The notes: a model not told the origin generated them from the letters alone. Shown: positions 42,460 through 51,237, counted from the first letter of the stretch. The stretch is 63,371 nucleotides of DNA from Desulfuromonadales bacterium (GCA_030154185.1 JASKKK010000010.1:1-63371); one strand, 5' to 3'. Program-made: numbers and translations.

Positions 42460-43761
42460 CTAACGTTCTGAGATACGGCCTTTTGCCGTCTCCTCCTGCC
42501 CCCGTGAGGAGCCGACCGATCGCCGCGGACGCTTCGGTCCCCGACCCCGCCCGGCAAGGGATCTGGGGGGGCGGACGCCTCGGGGAGAACGCCGTGAATT
42601 GTTCCCGCGGCTGTTTTCCCCGGAGGGGGAAACAGCAGGGCTTTCATAATCAAAACCTTCGACCGTGCGTCGTTCCAGGGGTGTCTTAAGGACCTTTTCG
42701 ATCGATCGGATCATGATCTTATCCGCCCCCGTAACCAGGGTAAAGGCCTCCCCTTTGCGGGAAGCCCTGCCGGTACGACCGATACGGTGCACGTAAGCCT
42801 CGGCGGTATCGGGAATATCGTAGTTGATGACATGCGAGACCTGGGACACATCGATACCCCGTGCCGCGATATCCGTGGCCACCAACACTTTATATTTTCC
42901 ATCCCTGAATCCCGACAAGGCAGCCTGACGACGAGACTGCGACAGGTTGCCCTGCAGCGAGGTCGCCCGGAAACCGGCCCTGTCGAGTTGCCCGCCCAGC
43001 CGTTTTGCACGATGTTTGGTTCGCGTAAAGACCAGCACCGAGTGTGTTTGGACATTTGCCAGCAATTCCAGCAACATCGCTGTCTTCTGATGCTGCGCGA
43101 CGGGATACAGAGCGTGGTTGACGGTCTCGGCCGGGGCGGTATTGCCTACCTGAACGGTCACCGGATCGGCAAGAACCTCGCGGGATAAGCGGCGAATGGC
43201 ATCGGGCATGGTAGCGGAAAACAGCAGAGTCTGGCGCTGAGCAGGTACATGTTTCAGGATCCTCCGAATATCCGGAAAGAAACCCATGTCGAACATCTGG
43301 TCCGCTTCGTCCAGTACCAGAGCTTCGACCGCGGAAAGATCGATGGTTCCCTGACCGATGTGATCGAGCAGACGCCCGGGGCAGGCCACCACAATATCAG
43401 CGCCCCGTTTGAGGCCGGCGATCTGCGAACGAATGTTGACGCCACCATAAATCGTCAGGCTGCGCAGGCCGGTAAACCTCCCCAATTCGCCAATCGCCTG
43501 ATGTATCTGTTCCGCCAGTTCGCGCGTCGGCGCAACCACCAGGGCGCGTACATGACTGCGCGGCCCCCGCTTCAGGCGATGCAGGATCGGCAAGACAAAA
43601 GCCGCGGTTTTGCCGGTACCGGTCTGAGCCAATCCCATGACATCCTGCCCGGCAAGAACGGACGGCATGGCCTGAGCCTGAATCGGCGTTGGCGTCTTGT
43701 AACCCGCGGCGATAATGCCTTTGCCAACCTGCGGATGAAAATTGAATGTTTTGAAATCCAT
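42460..43761 (-). CDS. DEAD-box RNA helicase (RhlE-like)
   Basis: ATP-dependent RNA helicase. The 433 residues include the Q motif (PTPIQAQAMP, about 25-34), Walker A (AQTGTGKT), VLDEADQMFDMG (DEAD), SAT, FTRTKHRAKRLGG, ATDIAARGIDVSQVSHVINYDIP and HRIGRTGRASRKG. A basic, Arg/Ser/Gly-rich tail of about 55 residues follows the core, as in RhlE/CsdA types that bind structured RNA. ATG 43761 follows AAAGGA; an in-frame upstream ATG at 43812 has none. A hairpin with a U tract lies in its leader. Confidence 0.93.
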   Translation of the reverse strand: MDFKTFNFHPQVGKGIIAAGYKTPTPIQAQAMPSVLAGQDVMGLAQTGTGKTAAFVLPILHRLKRGPRSHVRALVVAPTRELAEQIHQAIGELGRFTGLRSLTIYGGVNIRSQIAGLKRGADIVVACPGRLLDHIGQGTIDLSAVEALVLDEADQMFDMGFFPDIRRILKHVPAQRQTLLFSATMPDAIRRLSREVLADPVTVQVGNTAPAETVNHALYPVAQHQKTAMLLELLANVQTHSVLVFTRTKHRAKRLGGQLDRAGFRATSLQGNLSQSRRQAALSGFRDGKYKVLVATDIAARGIDVSQVSHVINYDIPDTAEAYVHRIGRTGRASRKGEAFTLVTGADKIMIRSIEKVLKTPLERRTVEGFDYESPAVSPSGENSRGNNSRRSPRGVRPPRSLAGRGRGPKRPRRSVGSSRGQEETAKGRISER

Positions 43762-43804
43762 AGAGTCCTTTTCCAACGGGATGATGTCCACCCGGAAACT
43801 ACGG

Positions 43805-43842
43805 ATGAACAAAATAAAAGCCCCGGATGCATTCCGGGGCTT
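43805..43842 (-). terminator. Terminator-like hairpin in the helicase leader
   Basis: On the minus strand AAGCCCCGGA pairs with TCCGGGGCTT (43818-43842, 5-base loop), then TTTTATTTTGTTC. The helicase start is 57 bases on, and no minus-strand gene lies upstream of the hairpin, so it can only act on the helicase transcript itself. Confidence 0.75.
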
Positions 43843-43884
43843 ACGAGTCTTTTCGTTTTTGCAAGGAAAGCGTTTACTGGCCTT

Positions 43885-43914
43885 ATGTTAGCAGCAGATA
43901 GGAAATGGGGTCAA
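43885..43914 (-). promoter_or_regulatory. Candidate promoter for the helicase gene
   Basis: On the minus strand TTGACC (43909-43914), an 18-base spacer and TAACAT (43885-43890). The leader of roughly 120 bases contains the terminator-like hairpin. Other parts of the 460-base gap up to 44221 show no recognised element. Confidence 0.5.
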
Positions 43915-44221
43915 TATAATTCTCAGAGATGGAACCGGCAGGAGCCTCGCAAAGCTCATACATTATGCCGCTGTTCATGCCGGCAAAAGTGGATTACCCT
44001 GACCTGCTATTGCTCAGTCTTCCAAAATCCCGGCGAAACCGGCCATCATCCTTTTAAGTCGTTGGCTCTTCAGGAGAATCGGCATGCAAGGAAAAAAGGG
44101 GTGCTTCACGCCAAAACAGTATGGTATGCTTCGCAAGCAGAGATTTCAGAACTTTTATTCGGTGATTTCTCCTTAACAGACCGTCATATTTTTTCAAGAA
44201 CACCCCCTGCAGAGGTTGTGC

Positions 44222-46258
44222 ATGAACCAAAAAAACGCCTTCTCTGTGCGTTGGTATAACAGTCTTCTGTTTCGGACGCCTCTTCTTTTTCTGCTGCTTC
44301 TTGCCGTGCTGGTTTTAAGCCTGACCATCATCATGGACACGATCGGGCGTCCGCGCTTGGAAGAGCAGTCTCTGCGCATGGTCAATCAGGTCGGCAATAC
44401 CGTGGTTGCGCAACTGGGTGAGCGAATCGCGATTGCCGAAACTCTGGCCCGGTCTTTGGCCACTACCAGCGCTACTCTTCCTCTCCGAGCCGAAGCTCAC
44501 ATGCAGATCGTTCCACGCCTGATCGATGAACTCGGTCCACCTTCCTACATCATCGGCGGGGGGGTATGGTATGAACCGTATGCCTTTGATCCCAAGCGGG
44601 AACGCGCCAGTTTTTTCTGGGGGCGGAATGCCGCCGGCACCCTAGAGTTCGTGGAAGATTACAACGATCCGAAAGGCCCCGGTTATCATCGTGAAGAGTG
44701 GTATGTGCCTGGACGTTTTCTGGCGCCGAACGAAGTCTTCTGGTCAAAATCATATGTCGACCCCCATACATTTGTTCCCATGGTTACCTGTACGGCCCCC
44801 ATTTTCCGGAAGGGTCGTTTTGCAGGCGTCGTCACCGTCGACCTCAAGCTGGCTGGTCTTGAAGCTTTTTTCGATGCCCAGGCAAAAAAAATGGGGGGTT
44901 ACGCCTTTGTCGTCGACCGTAACGGCAAATTTCTGTCCTTTCCCGAGGTGGCTCTCACGCGCATAAGCAACCGTGACAGGTTCGGTCGCAAAGATATCGA
45001 ATACATCTTTGCCCGTGACCTGGCCGATAAACATCCCAGCTTCGCCCCTCTGGCTGACGCTCTGAAGAACATCAACAACGAGCTGTTGAAAAAGACCAAA
45101 CAGTCCGACCTTTATAATCACCGCATCGCCGAGATCATCGCACGCGATAGTTCCGGAGTATCTGCGAAAGAAGCGGAACTGATCGCCGCGGTGTTGCAAA
45201 ATCCGAGGCCAACAGGCGCGGAGGATCAAATCCTGCTGAAACATTTCACAACCTCCGACGACCTGCTGCTGAAAGAACCTGCCAGCGTCGCCATTTTCCA
45301 CGTTCCCAGCACCTACTGGAAAATCGTCACCGTTACGCCGGTAAGTCACGCCATGTCCGCCGCCACAGCCATTTATCATGCCTTGTTGGTTGCGCTGATC
45401 ATCTGCGTATCGGCGGCAGTTATCGGAGCGTTCCTCACCCTGAACCGCATGTTGATGCGCCCCCTGGCCCGCATCACCCAGCAATTGAAAAATGCTGTGG
45501 ATATCAATGCCGAGGAAATGCTTTGCCTGGATGAAAATTTCCGCAACGAATTCGGCACATTTGCTTACTGGTTCAACGTACGGACACGAAAGCTTGCCGA
45601 CGCCCTGGAACAATTGCGCATCATCCGTGGAGAACTTGAACAGCGGGTCGCCGAACGCACCGAGAAGTTGGCACAAACCAACACCAAACTCGAACTGGAA
45701 GTACAACAAAGACGGCGGGCTCAGCAATTTTTACGTCGACTGGCCATGCTGGATCCGCTGACGGATATTGGCAACCGTCGCAGCTTCGATGCTTCCCTGC
45801 CTTCATTCTGGCAGCGCGCCAGAAAAAAAGACACGCCACTGGCCATGATCCTGGTCGATATGGACCTGTTCAAACAATTCAACAACACCTACGGCTATCA
45901 GGCCGGCGACCAGTGCCTCAAAAAAATCGCCGAAGCCATTACCGATTGTACTCAGGGAGACGAGGTGCGCATCGCCCGTTTCGGCGGGGAACAGTTTGCC
46001 GTTATTCTGCCCGACAGCGATACCGATAGCGCGTATCCGCTGGCCGAAAAAATCCGCTGTCAGGTGGAGGCGCTTCAAATCCCCCATACCGGAGAAGGGG
46101 CCAGCGGCGTGGTCACCGTCAGTGCCGGGGTCGGCAGCATGCAGCCTGGCAAGAACAGCAACTACGAACAATTGATTGCCAAAACAAATCAGGCTCTGTA
46201 TCTGGCAAAGCGCAGAGGACGCAACCAGGTAGCTACCGACAAGGACTGCGCCGCTTGA
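44222..46258 (+). CDS. Cache-sensor GGDEF protein (putative diguanylate cyclase)
   Basis: Inner-membrane sensor of 678 residues. TM1 (LLFLLLLAVLVLSLTIIMDTI, about 18-38); double-Cache periplasmic domain (about 40-370, with GGGVWYEPYAFDPKRERASFF and VTCTAPIFRKGRFAGVVTVDLKLAGL); TM2 (ALIICVSAAVIGAFLTL, about 385); a coiled-coil ELEQRVAERTEKL; and the GGDEF domain (about 510-675) with DPLTDIGNRRSFD and MILVDMDLFKQFNNTYGYQAGD. The signature reads RFGGEQF, Gln in place of the usual Glu at its fourth position, so catalysis should be tested. ATG 44222 follows AGAGG. Confidence 0.9.
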   Translation: MNQKNAFSVRWYNSLLFRTPLLFLLLLAVLVLSLTIIMDTIGRPRLEEQSLRMVNQVGNTVVAQLGERIAIAETLARSLATTSATLPLRAEAHMQIVPRLIDELGPPSYIIGGGVWYEPYAFDPKRERASFFWGRNAAGTLEFVEDYNDPKGPGYHREEWYVPGRFLAPNEVFWSKSYVDPHTFVPMVTCTAPIFRKGRFAGVVTVDLKLAGLEAFFDAQAKKMGGYAFVVDRNGKFLSFPEVALTRISNRDRFGRKDIEYIFARDLADKHPSFAPLADALKNINNELLKKTKQSDLYNHRIAEIIARDSSGVSAKEAELIAAVLQNPRPTGAEDQILLKHFTTSDDLLLKEPASVAIFHVPSTYWKIVTVTPVSHAMSAATAIYHALLVALIICVSAAVIGAFLTLNRMLMRPLARITQQLKNAVDINAEEMLCLDENFRNEFGTFAYWFNVRTRKLADALEQLRIIRGELEQRVAERTEKLAQTNTKLELEVQQRRRAQQFLRRLAMLDPLTDIGNRRSFDASLPSFWQRARKKDTPLAMILVDMDLFKQFNNTYGYQAGDQCLKKIAEAITDCTQGDEVRIARFGGEQFAVILPDSDTDSAYPLAEKIRCQVEALQIPHTGEGASGVVTVSAGVGSMQPGKNSNYEQLIAKTNQALYLAKRRGRNQVATDKDCAA

Positions 46259-46674
46259 GCGGCCCCGGACAGGATATGGAAAATGGCCTCCATGGTCTTT
46301 TCAACGACGCATGACGAAAACAAGTTTCAGTCCTATTCATAAAATCAAGGATTTATAAAACAGCCCTCGTATTTCAGGCGCCCCTATCGGGCTCTGGTCT
46401 GTTTTTCGCCAACCTGTCAAAGAGCTATTGCGGCCCGGACCTTTTCAGTGTGGATCGAGGCAATATATGCGCTCGTTTTTTGGTAAAATGCGTTTCAGAC
46501 TGTCCCATTTTTAAAGCTCTGTTTCAAAATATGGCAAGTTCCGAATTTCGAAACATCCTTTCCCAGCAGCTTTTTCCCTGTTCAAAAAAACCTTTCCGGT
46601 TTTCTCCATTTTCGTAATCAACTAAAATCACACAACAAAATCACGCATCTGCCCTCGTATACAGGGTTGTGCAT

Positions 46675-46702
46675 GGGGCCGGTGAAAAACTGGCCCCGGT
46701 TT
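46675..46702 (+). terminator. Terminator-like hairpin in the long gap after the GGDEF gene
   Basis: GGGGCCGGT and ACTGGCCCC (46675-46697, one G-U pair) close a GAAAA loop, then GGTTTTG. It lies 420 bases after the GGDEF stop, so it may end a transcript starting within the gap. Confidence 0.5.
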
Positions 46703-46759
46703 TGCGTTGATATGCCCGACCAAATCAGGCATCGAACCTCGTGTCCCGAGCGGGTAGTC

Positions 46760-46858
46760 ATGTCAGATAATTCTGAGACATTTCCGGTCTTGCCAAGGCA
46801 TCGCCAATGCCGGCCTGGCCGTGCGCTGAGTCAAATTGGCGCAACGCAGGCGAGACCG
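46760..46858. other. Strongly structured non-coding element upstream of the STAS gene
   Basis: A hairpin ATGTC-AGA/TCTGAGACAT (46760-46781) is followed by a long, three-level stem: CGGTCT-TGCC with GGC-GAGACCG (46785-46858), CGCCAAT with ATTGGCG (46802-46841), and CGGCC with GGCCG at the tip (46811-46821). It ends 73 bases before the STAS gene. I found no match to the c-di-GMP, cobalamin, TPP or Mg riboswitch cores I know. The surrounding 673-base gap (46259-46931) holds no convincing gene. Confidence 0.5.
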
Positions 46859-46931
46859 AAAAGGGTCAGAATGAAAAGACGGGATTAGCCGCACGGGACA
46901 CTAACAACCCAAAACATAATCGAGTAACATC

Positions 46932-47312
46932 ATGGCACCTACAGGATGGCAAATAACCACGCTTCAAGACCCTGAAGTCATTCAACTGGAAATATACGGT
47001 CCCTTTTCCGAGCAGAATATCGTCAGCGCCCTTCTGGAAACGCTGGCCCTGGCCCAGGCTCAGAAAATCGACAAAGTCCTTATCGACAAACGCAAAATAC
47101 CGGCACTGCCTCCCCAGGACTCCGACGACCCCTTGGGCAAATTGGCCTACCAGCTTTTTTCGGGGCATTCGAAAAGGACGGCCTTGCTGTTTTCGCACCA
47201 TCACCGCGCCAGCGCTTCCGCCATGTCCCTGTTCCAGCACCAGGCAGCCCAAACGGATACTTTGAACTGTTTCTTCGACCGCGAACACGCCCTCCATTGG
47301 CTGACGCAGTAA
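46932..47312 (+). CDS. STAS-like domain protein
   Basis: A 126-residue single-domain protein: TTLQDPEVIQLEIYGPFSEQNIV, KIDKVLIDKRKIPALPPQDSDDPLGKLAYQLF, TALLFSHHHRASASAMSLFQHQA. The strand-helix order and KVLIDKRKI strand resemble STAS/SpoIIAA-type proteins (anti-sigma antagonists) or phosphocarrier-like relatives. The match is weak and there is no obvious phosphorylatable Ser. The start codon lacks a good ribosome site. It lies downstream of a structured RNA element, which may regulate it. Confidence 0.55.
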   Translation: MAPTGWQITTLQDPEVIQLEIYGPFSEQNIVSALLETLALAQAQKIDKVLIDKRKIPALPPQDSDDPLGKLAYQLFSGHSKRTALLFSHHHRASASAMSLFQHQAAQTDTLNCFFDREHALHWLTQ

Positions 47313-47612
47313 TGGATGGATTCCTTACGACGACAGCAAGCCTTACCGGAAAAAATTCCGGCAAGGATATCAGAGTGCCCAACCTTCATAACCGCCCAGT
47401 CCGCTTTTTTCTTATCAGCCGGAAATTCCGGTTCAACGGCCACCTGCCGGTCCCCCCGTTACTTTTTCGGTGTGGCCCGCCACAATAATGCGGACCCTTC
47501 TGCGGGGCGCAAGCTACACTCATGACTTTCCGACCAGTCGCAAGGCGGGGCGGAAACCTTCTATTCGCTGCTTTTCGGCCCGTCCAGACCGTCGATTATT
47601 CCAAAACACCAT

Positions 47613-47628
47613 TGGCACAAACGTTGCT
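47613..47628 (+). promoter_or_regulatory. Consensus sigma-54 promoter
   Basis: TTGGCACAAACGTTGCT matches the -24/-12 consensus TGGCAC-N5-TTGCW fully. Transcription would start near 47639. The only coding candidate before the terminator at 48012 is the 36-residue Cys-rich ORF at 47851, about 210 bases on. The rest of the 538-base gap 47313-47850 shows two small hairpins (near 47704 and 47770) but no gene. Confidence 0.8.
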
Positions 47629-47850
47629 ACCAAGAAAAACCAAATACCTTCTTAAGTGAAAGGTTATCTGGTATCCCACATGAAAACTGCGTTGAGACCC
47701 TCCTGTCTTTCCGGAAGGACACTATCTCGCGTTCAGCCTCAGACACTATTTGCTTTGTGCATTCTAAAAAAAGGTCCGACCTTGTCATCATTGAACTCGG
47801 CAAGACATCTTTGTCCTCTGGTCAAAAAAGAGTATGAGGAATGCTACTTC

Positions 47851-47961
47851 ATGAAAATGACCAGCAGCAACATCCAAAAAACCGTCTTGTATTGCGTCAG
47901 CGATTTCAAAAGCTGCGAAATTTACAAGCGCCTGTGCTCTGACTGCCATGATGGCAAATAA
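47851..47961 (+). CDS. Small Cys-rich peptide (36 residues) under a sigma-54 promoter
   Basis: The ORF reads MKMTSSNIQKTVLYCVSDFK then SCEIYKRLCSDCHDGK. Cys at 15, 22, 29 and 32 give a C-x6-C-x6-C-x2-C spacing typical of a metal-binding or redox peptide. ATG 47851 has TGAGGA ten bases upstream. The frame is open to 47656, but no better start is supported. A strong terminator follows 50 bases after the stop, so this is a short transcription unit. It is not a fragment of a neighbour. A non-coding RNA reading is possible. Confidence 0.55.
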   Translation: MKMTSSNIQKTVLYCVSDFKSCEIYKRLCSDCHDGK

Positions 47962-48011
47962 AGTTTCGCCGGTTTTGTCATTTCCTTACAGAATTTCCGT
48001 CTCCAATGAAA

Positions 48012-48035
48012 AAAGGCGGCCTGCTGGCCGCCTTT
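48012..48035. terminator. Bidirectional terminator
   Basis: AAAGGCGGCC and GGCCGCCTTT form a perfect 10-bp stem with a TGCT loop. T residues follow on the plus strand and six T on the minus strand. It serves both the small sigma-54 unit and the convergent CheX gene. Confidence 0.88.
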
Positions 48036-48120
48036 GATCTATCCTTTCTACACCACACGTCATTAAACCGACTTACTGCTGCTGTTTCTCCCGTTCATTT
48101 TTACAGATTCGGGACACTTC

Positions 48121-48594
48121 TCATCGGCTCGATAAACTGCCGGAATCCTTGATCTGAATTTCGACGACGAAACGCCCCGAGGCCAATTCGAACAACACGG
48201 CAGTACGTGTGAATCGACCGGTGGCTTCACAACTGTACCCCTGCCCACAAACGACGGAAGGTATGGCCAATTCGATTTCCTGCGACTTTTCCGGCAACAG
48301 GAATTTAATACCGCCGGCAACCATATTCGTCAATTCGCCAACGGCATCCTTAACGTCCTCATCCAGTCTATCGATCTCGATCCCCAAAAAGGCATTCGTA
48401 ATGGCAATGGCCACTTTTTCGGGAAGATGAATCAACACGCTGCCCTGAAGATCGCCGGCCAAACCGATCATACCCGAAACCATGGAGCCATCGATAGGAA
48501 CGATCTGTTTTTCATCAAGGGCTTCTATATCAAGAAACACCATGCTTGAGAATATTTCCTGAACCGCCTGTCCAATAATGCTTCTAAATCCCAT
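48121..48594 (-). CDS. cheX: CheX-like chemotaxis phosphatase
   Basis: Dephosphorylates CheY-P to end a chemotactic signal. The 157-residue protein has one CheC/CheX motif, DVKDAVGELTNMVAGGIK (Glu and Asn about residue 93 and 96 supply the catalytic pair), and SGMIGLAGDLQGSVLIHL. ATG 48594 has GGGAG ten bases upstream, while a GTG at 48603 leaves only one base. It stands alone, without other che genes. Confidence 0.85.
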   Translation of the reverse strand: MGFRSIIGQAVQEIFSSMVFLDIEALDEKQIVPIDGSMVSGMIGLAGDLQGSVLIHLPEKVAIAITNAFLGIEIDRLDEDVKDAVGELTNMVAGGIKFLLPEKSQEIELAIPSVVCGQGYSCEATGRFTRTAVLFELASGRFVVEIQIKDSGSLSSR

Positions 48595-48898
48595 CCCTAA
48601 CACGCTCCCTAAGTGAATCGCTTTATTTTGGTTAAAAACGCAGATCTACCTACGGCGATCGAACAATCAATATTTTTCACGACTACGCAGGGTACGACTA
48701 CCCTTTCTGACAAGTCAACAGAGGATTAACGCAAATATCGTCATAAGTCCCAATGTAAAAACGCAAACCACAAAATACCATAGAACTCTTTTTATCGGAA
48801 TCAGCCATTGCATTCCCCGAAGCACTAGGATAAATTAACTAAAATTTTATTTCATTTCCACTCTGCATCGATCTCATCGAAGAAAGGTAATTACCGTC
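48595..48898. other. Divergent gap between cheX and the DUF3795 gene
   Basis: A 304-base AT-rich region. I found no repeat, hairpin or RNA element in it. The TTGACT near 48716 on the minus strand could be a cheX -35 box, but I see no matching -10 box. Confidence 0.5.
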
Positions 48899-49168
48899 AT
48901 GGTCGGATATTGTGGGCGCGATTGCGAGGATTGCGAATTCTTTCATGCATCCACCGCCGATGGCGGCCACTGTAGGGGGTGCCGATCCGAAGCCCCCACA
49001 TCCAACCTCTGCACCCGAGATTGCGCCATACGTCTTTGCGCACAGCGCAACAGACAGGCTATCTGTGCGAACTGTCTCGCTTTTCCCTGCGAACGATTGA
49101 ACCGTCTCTTCCTCGATAATCGGGATGCAAAAAACCGTCTCTACGGTATTCTGGGAATATTCGCATAA
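48899..49168 (+). CDS. DUF3795 protein
   Basis: An 89-residue protein with the DUF3795 layout: YCGRDCEDCEFFHAST, CRGCRSEAP, CTRDCAIRLCAQRNRQAICANCLAFPCERL. The twelve Cys in CxxC/CxxxC pairs imply two metal (zinc or Fe-S) sites. Function is unknown. ATG 48899 has no strong ribosome site; AAAGGT lies 9 bases upstream. Confidence 0.82.
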   Translation: MVGYCGRDCEDCEFFHASTADGGHCRGCRSEAPTSNLCTRDCAIRLCAQRNRQAICANCLAFPCERLNRLFLDNRDAKNRLYGILGIFA

Positions 49169-49266
49169 TCCAATCGTTTTCGCCCCTTTCACCTTGCATG
49201 CTCGCCACGGGTCGCATCGGAAGCTATCGACGGTCACCATGCCGTCAGGTTTTGGAGAACAGCTGG

Positions 49267-50976
49267 ATGGATAATCTGGAACAACGCTTGGCGCAACTGG
49301 AATCCCGTCTCATACGTATAGAACGGCACCTCAACCTGACGGCGCCCACGCCCCAAACGAATGATACTTTTTCCTTCCGGTCCCCGGCACAGGAAACCGG
49401 CAAACCGTCGGCCCAGCCGGAACGACCGGCAGCCTCTCCGGTGACATCTTCGCCGTCAAGCCTTGGACGACGCCCACCGCGTACCGGTACCCTGATAGCT
49501 CGACTGCTCGGCTGGGGAGGAGCCCTGGCCCTGGTATCGGCCGCCGCGTATCTGATCAAACTGGCTTATGAAAGCGGTTGGCTGGCCCTTTCCCCGCAAA
49601 TGCGCATCGGCTTTGCCGTCGCCGGCGGTCTTTCTCTTATCGCAACCGGATTATACCTGCGCCGAAAGGACCGTCAATATGCATCCCTGTTGCCGGCGGC
49701 CGGCATCGTCATCCTGTTTTTATCCGTCTACGGAGCACATCTCTATTACCGTTTCATCGCCAGCGGCAGCGCCGCCACTGGCGTGATCCTGACCTGCATG
49801 CTCTCTCTCTGGCTATGCCGTCTCTTCAATGGTGATCTGTATGCCCTGTTTGCCATTGTGGGCTCCTACTCGGCACCCTTCCTGCTCGACATCCCGATTC
49901 AGCAGGTTGGACGGCTGATTCTTTACTACTCGGCATGGAGCATCGTTTTCTGCCTTTTTTCCCTGCATATCGGCAAGCGGCGCTATTATCTGCTTGCCCT
50001 GTATCTTGCCATTGTCGGCTTCGACCTCATCTGGCGCTGGAACATTCGGTATCAGTGGCAGGCGGCCCTTGGTTACCAGACGATACAGATGACGATTTTT
50101 CTTGCTTGTACCGTTCTATTCAGCATCCGCCACAGGCGTCCCCTCGACCGATCCAGCGCCGCACTGCACCTACCGGCCCTGGTGATTTTCTACATATTGC
50201 AATACAGTCTTCTGGAGCGCCATATACCACGATTTGCCCCCTGGATTGCACTGGCCAGCGTGGCTGTCATAGGCTCCTGCTACCTGATACCACGTTTGAT
50301 ATTGAAGCGCGAATTGCCGGGGGGACGCCTGCTGCTGACCTGTTACGGAAGCCTGGCACTGATCCATGCCGGGTACCTGGAAATTCTCCCCCACAGTATG
50401 CGCCCATGGATAGCGCTATTGGCTTTGCCCGCTCTGCTCGTCTGGGCTGCGGCCAACCGCCGAAATATTTTTTCGGATTGGCCGTTGCTGGCGGCTCTCG
50501 GCCTGCTCTGGCTGGCAAACTACATGCAGGTCGTCGGCAATGAATTATCTTCACGAATCGCCGGACACCGGATTATCGCCTTTTTCCATGCTCTGGAACT
50601 CTATGCGGGGTATGCCCTGCTGCGCAGCCGTCGGAGAATGAATCGATTCGTAATGGGCGGGTTGATTTACCTCGGTCATTTTGCAGCCATGGCCGCCGCA
50701 TGGCAAATCCTGCGCAACAGTTTGGGCGTTTCCCTCGCCTGGGGTTTGTTGGCCCTGATCTGCCTCGGTCTTTCCCTGAGCTTACGAGACCGCATGCTGG
50801 GGCATTCATCGTTGCTGCTTTTCGCTTTTTCGGCCCTTAAAGTACTGTTTCACGACCTTTCCGATGCGCTCCCCGCGGTACGCATCGGTTGTCTGCTGGT
50901 CGTGGGCATCACTTTCTATACGGGCGGCTGGCTTTATCGCTATATCGAAGGCATGACACCTCCAAGAGCCCGTTAA
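49267..50976 (+). CDS. DUF2339 polytopic membrane protein
   Basis: A 569-residue inner-membrane protein. After a short coiled-coil N-terminus (LEQRLAQLESRLIRIERHL) and a Pro/Ser-rich linker, it has about fifteen hydrophobic segments. Members of DUF2339 are large and uncharacterised. ATG 49267 follows GGAGAAC by 6 bases. The frame is open further upstream without a ribosome site. Confidence 0.78.
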   Translation: MDNLEQRLAQLESRLIRIERHLNLTAPTPQTNDTFSFRSPAQETGKPSAQPERPAASPVTSSPSSLGRRPPRTGTLIARLLGWGGALALVSAAAYLIKLAYESGWLALSPQMRIGFAVAGGLSLIATGLYLRRKDRQYASLLPAAGIVILFLSVYGAHLYYRFIASGSAATGVILTCMLSLWLCRLFNGDLYALFAIVGSYSAPFLLDIPIQQVGRLILYYSAWSIVFCLFSLHIGKRRYYLLALYLAIVGFDLIWRWNIRYQWQAALGYQTIQMTIFLACTVLFSIRHRRPLDRSSAALHLPALVIFYILQYSLLERHIPRFAPWIALASVAVIGSCYLIPRLILKRELPGGRLLLTCYGSLALIHAGYLEILPHSMRPWIALLALPALLVWAAANRRNIFSDWPLLAALGLLWLANYMQVVGNELSSRIAGHRIIAFFHALELYAGYALLRSRRRMNRFVMGGLIYLGHFAAMAAAWQILRNSLGVSLAWGLLALICLGLSLSLRDRMLGHSSLLLFAFSALKVLFHDLSDALPAVRIGCLLVVGITFYTGGWLYRYIEGMTPPRAR

Positions 50977-51221
50977 TCCTCAGGAGCGAAAAAACGGCAC
51001 ACTGGCCCATTGCCCAGGAATTTTCGCCCACCACCATTAAAGACGCGACACGGTTTCGCTTCGACAACATTCCATCCGAACATGCCCCTCTGCCATTTCG
51101 TTTTCACCCACGTACAAAAACCCGACATTTTTTGTTTGGTTTAATCCTATTTGTTCAATTCTTTATACATAATTTTGCAAAACTTTTAAACGAACAATGC
51201 ATTTTCAACCACTTGCAATTG

Positions 51222-51237
51222 TGGCAGGATTGTTGCT
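51222..51237 (+). promoter_or_regulatory. Sigma-54 promoter of the isoprenoid operon
   Basis: TGGCAGGATTGTTGCT has GG and GC at the required -24/-12 spacing and differs from consensus by one base in TGGCAC. It lies 71 bases before the isoprenoid gene. An AT-rich region with arms TTGTTC (51151-51156) and GAACAA (51192-51197) lies upstream and could hold an enhancer-binding site. The rest of the 331-base gap (50977-51307) shows nothing else. Confidence 0.72.

Noticed and set aside
46667-46888. A 73-codon frame in the gap before the STAS gene
   Set aside because: It crosses the strong stem-loops at 46675-46697 and 46785-46858, has no ribosome site and no coding-like composition.
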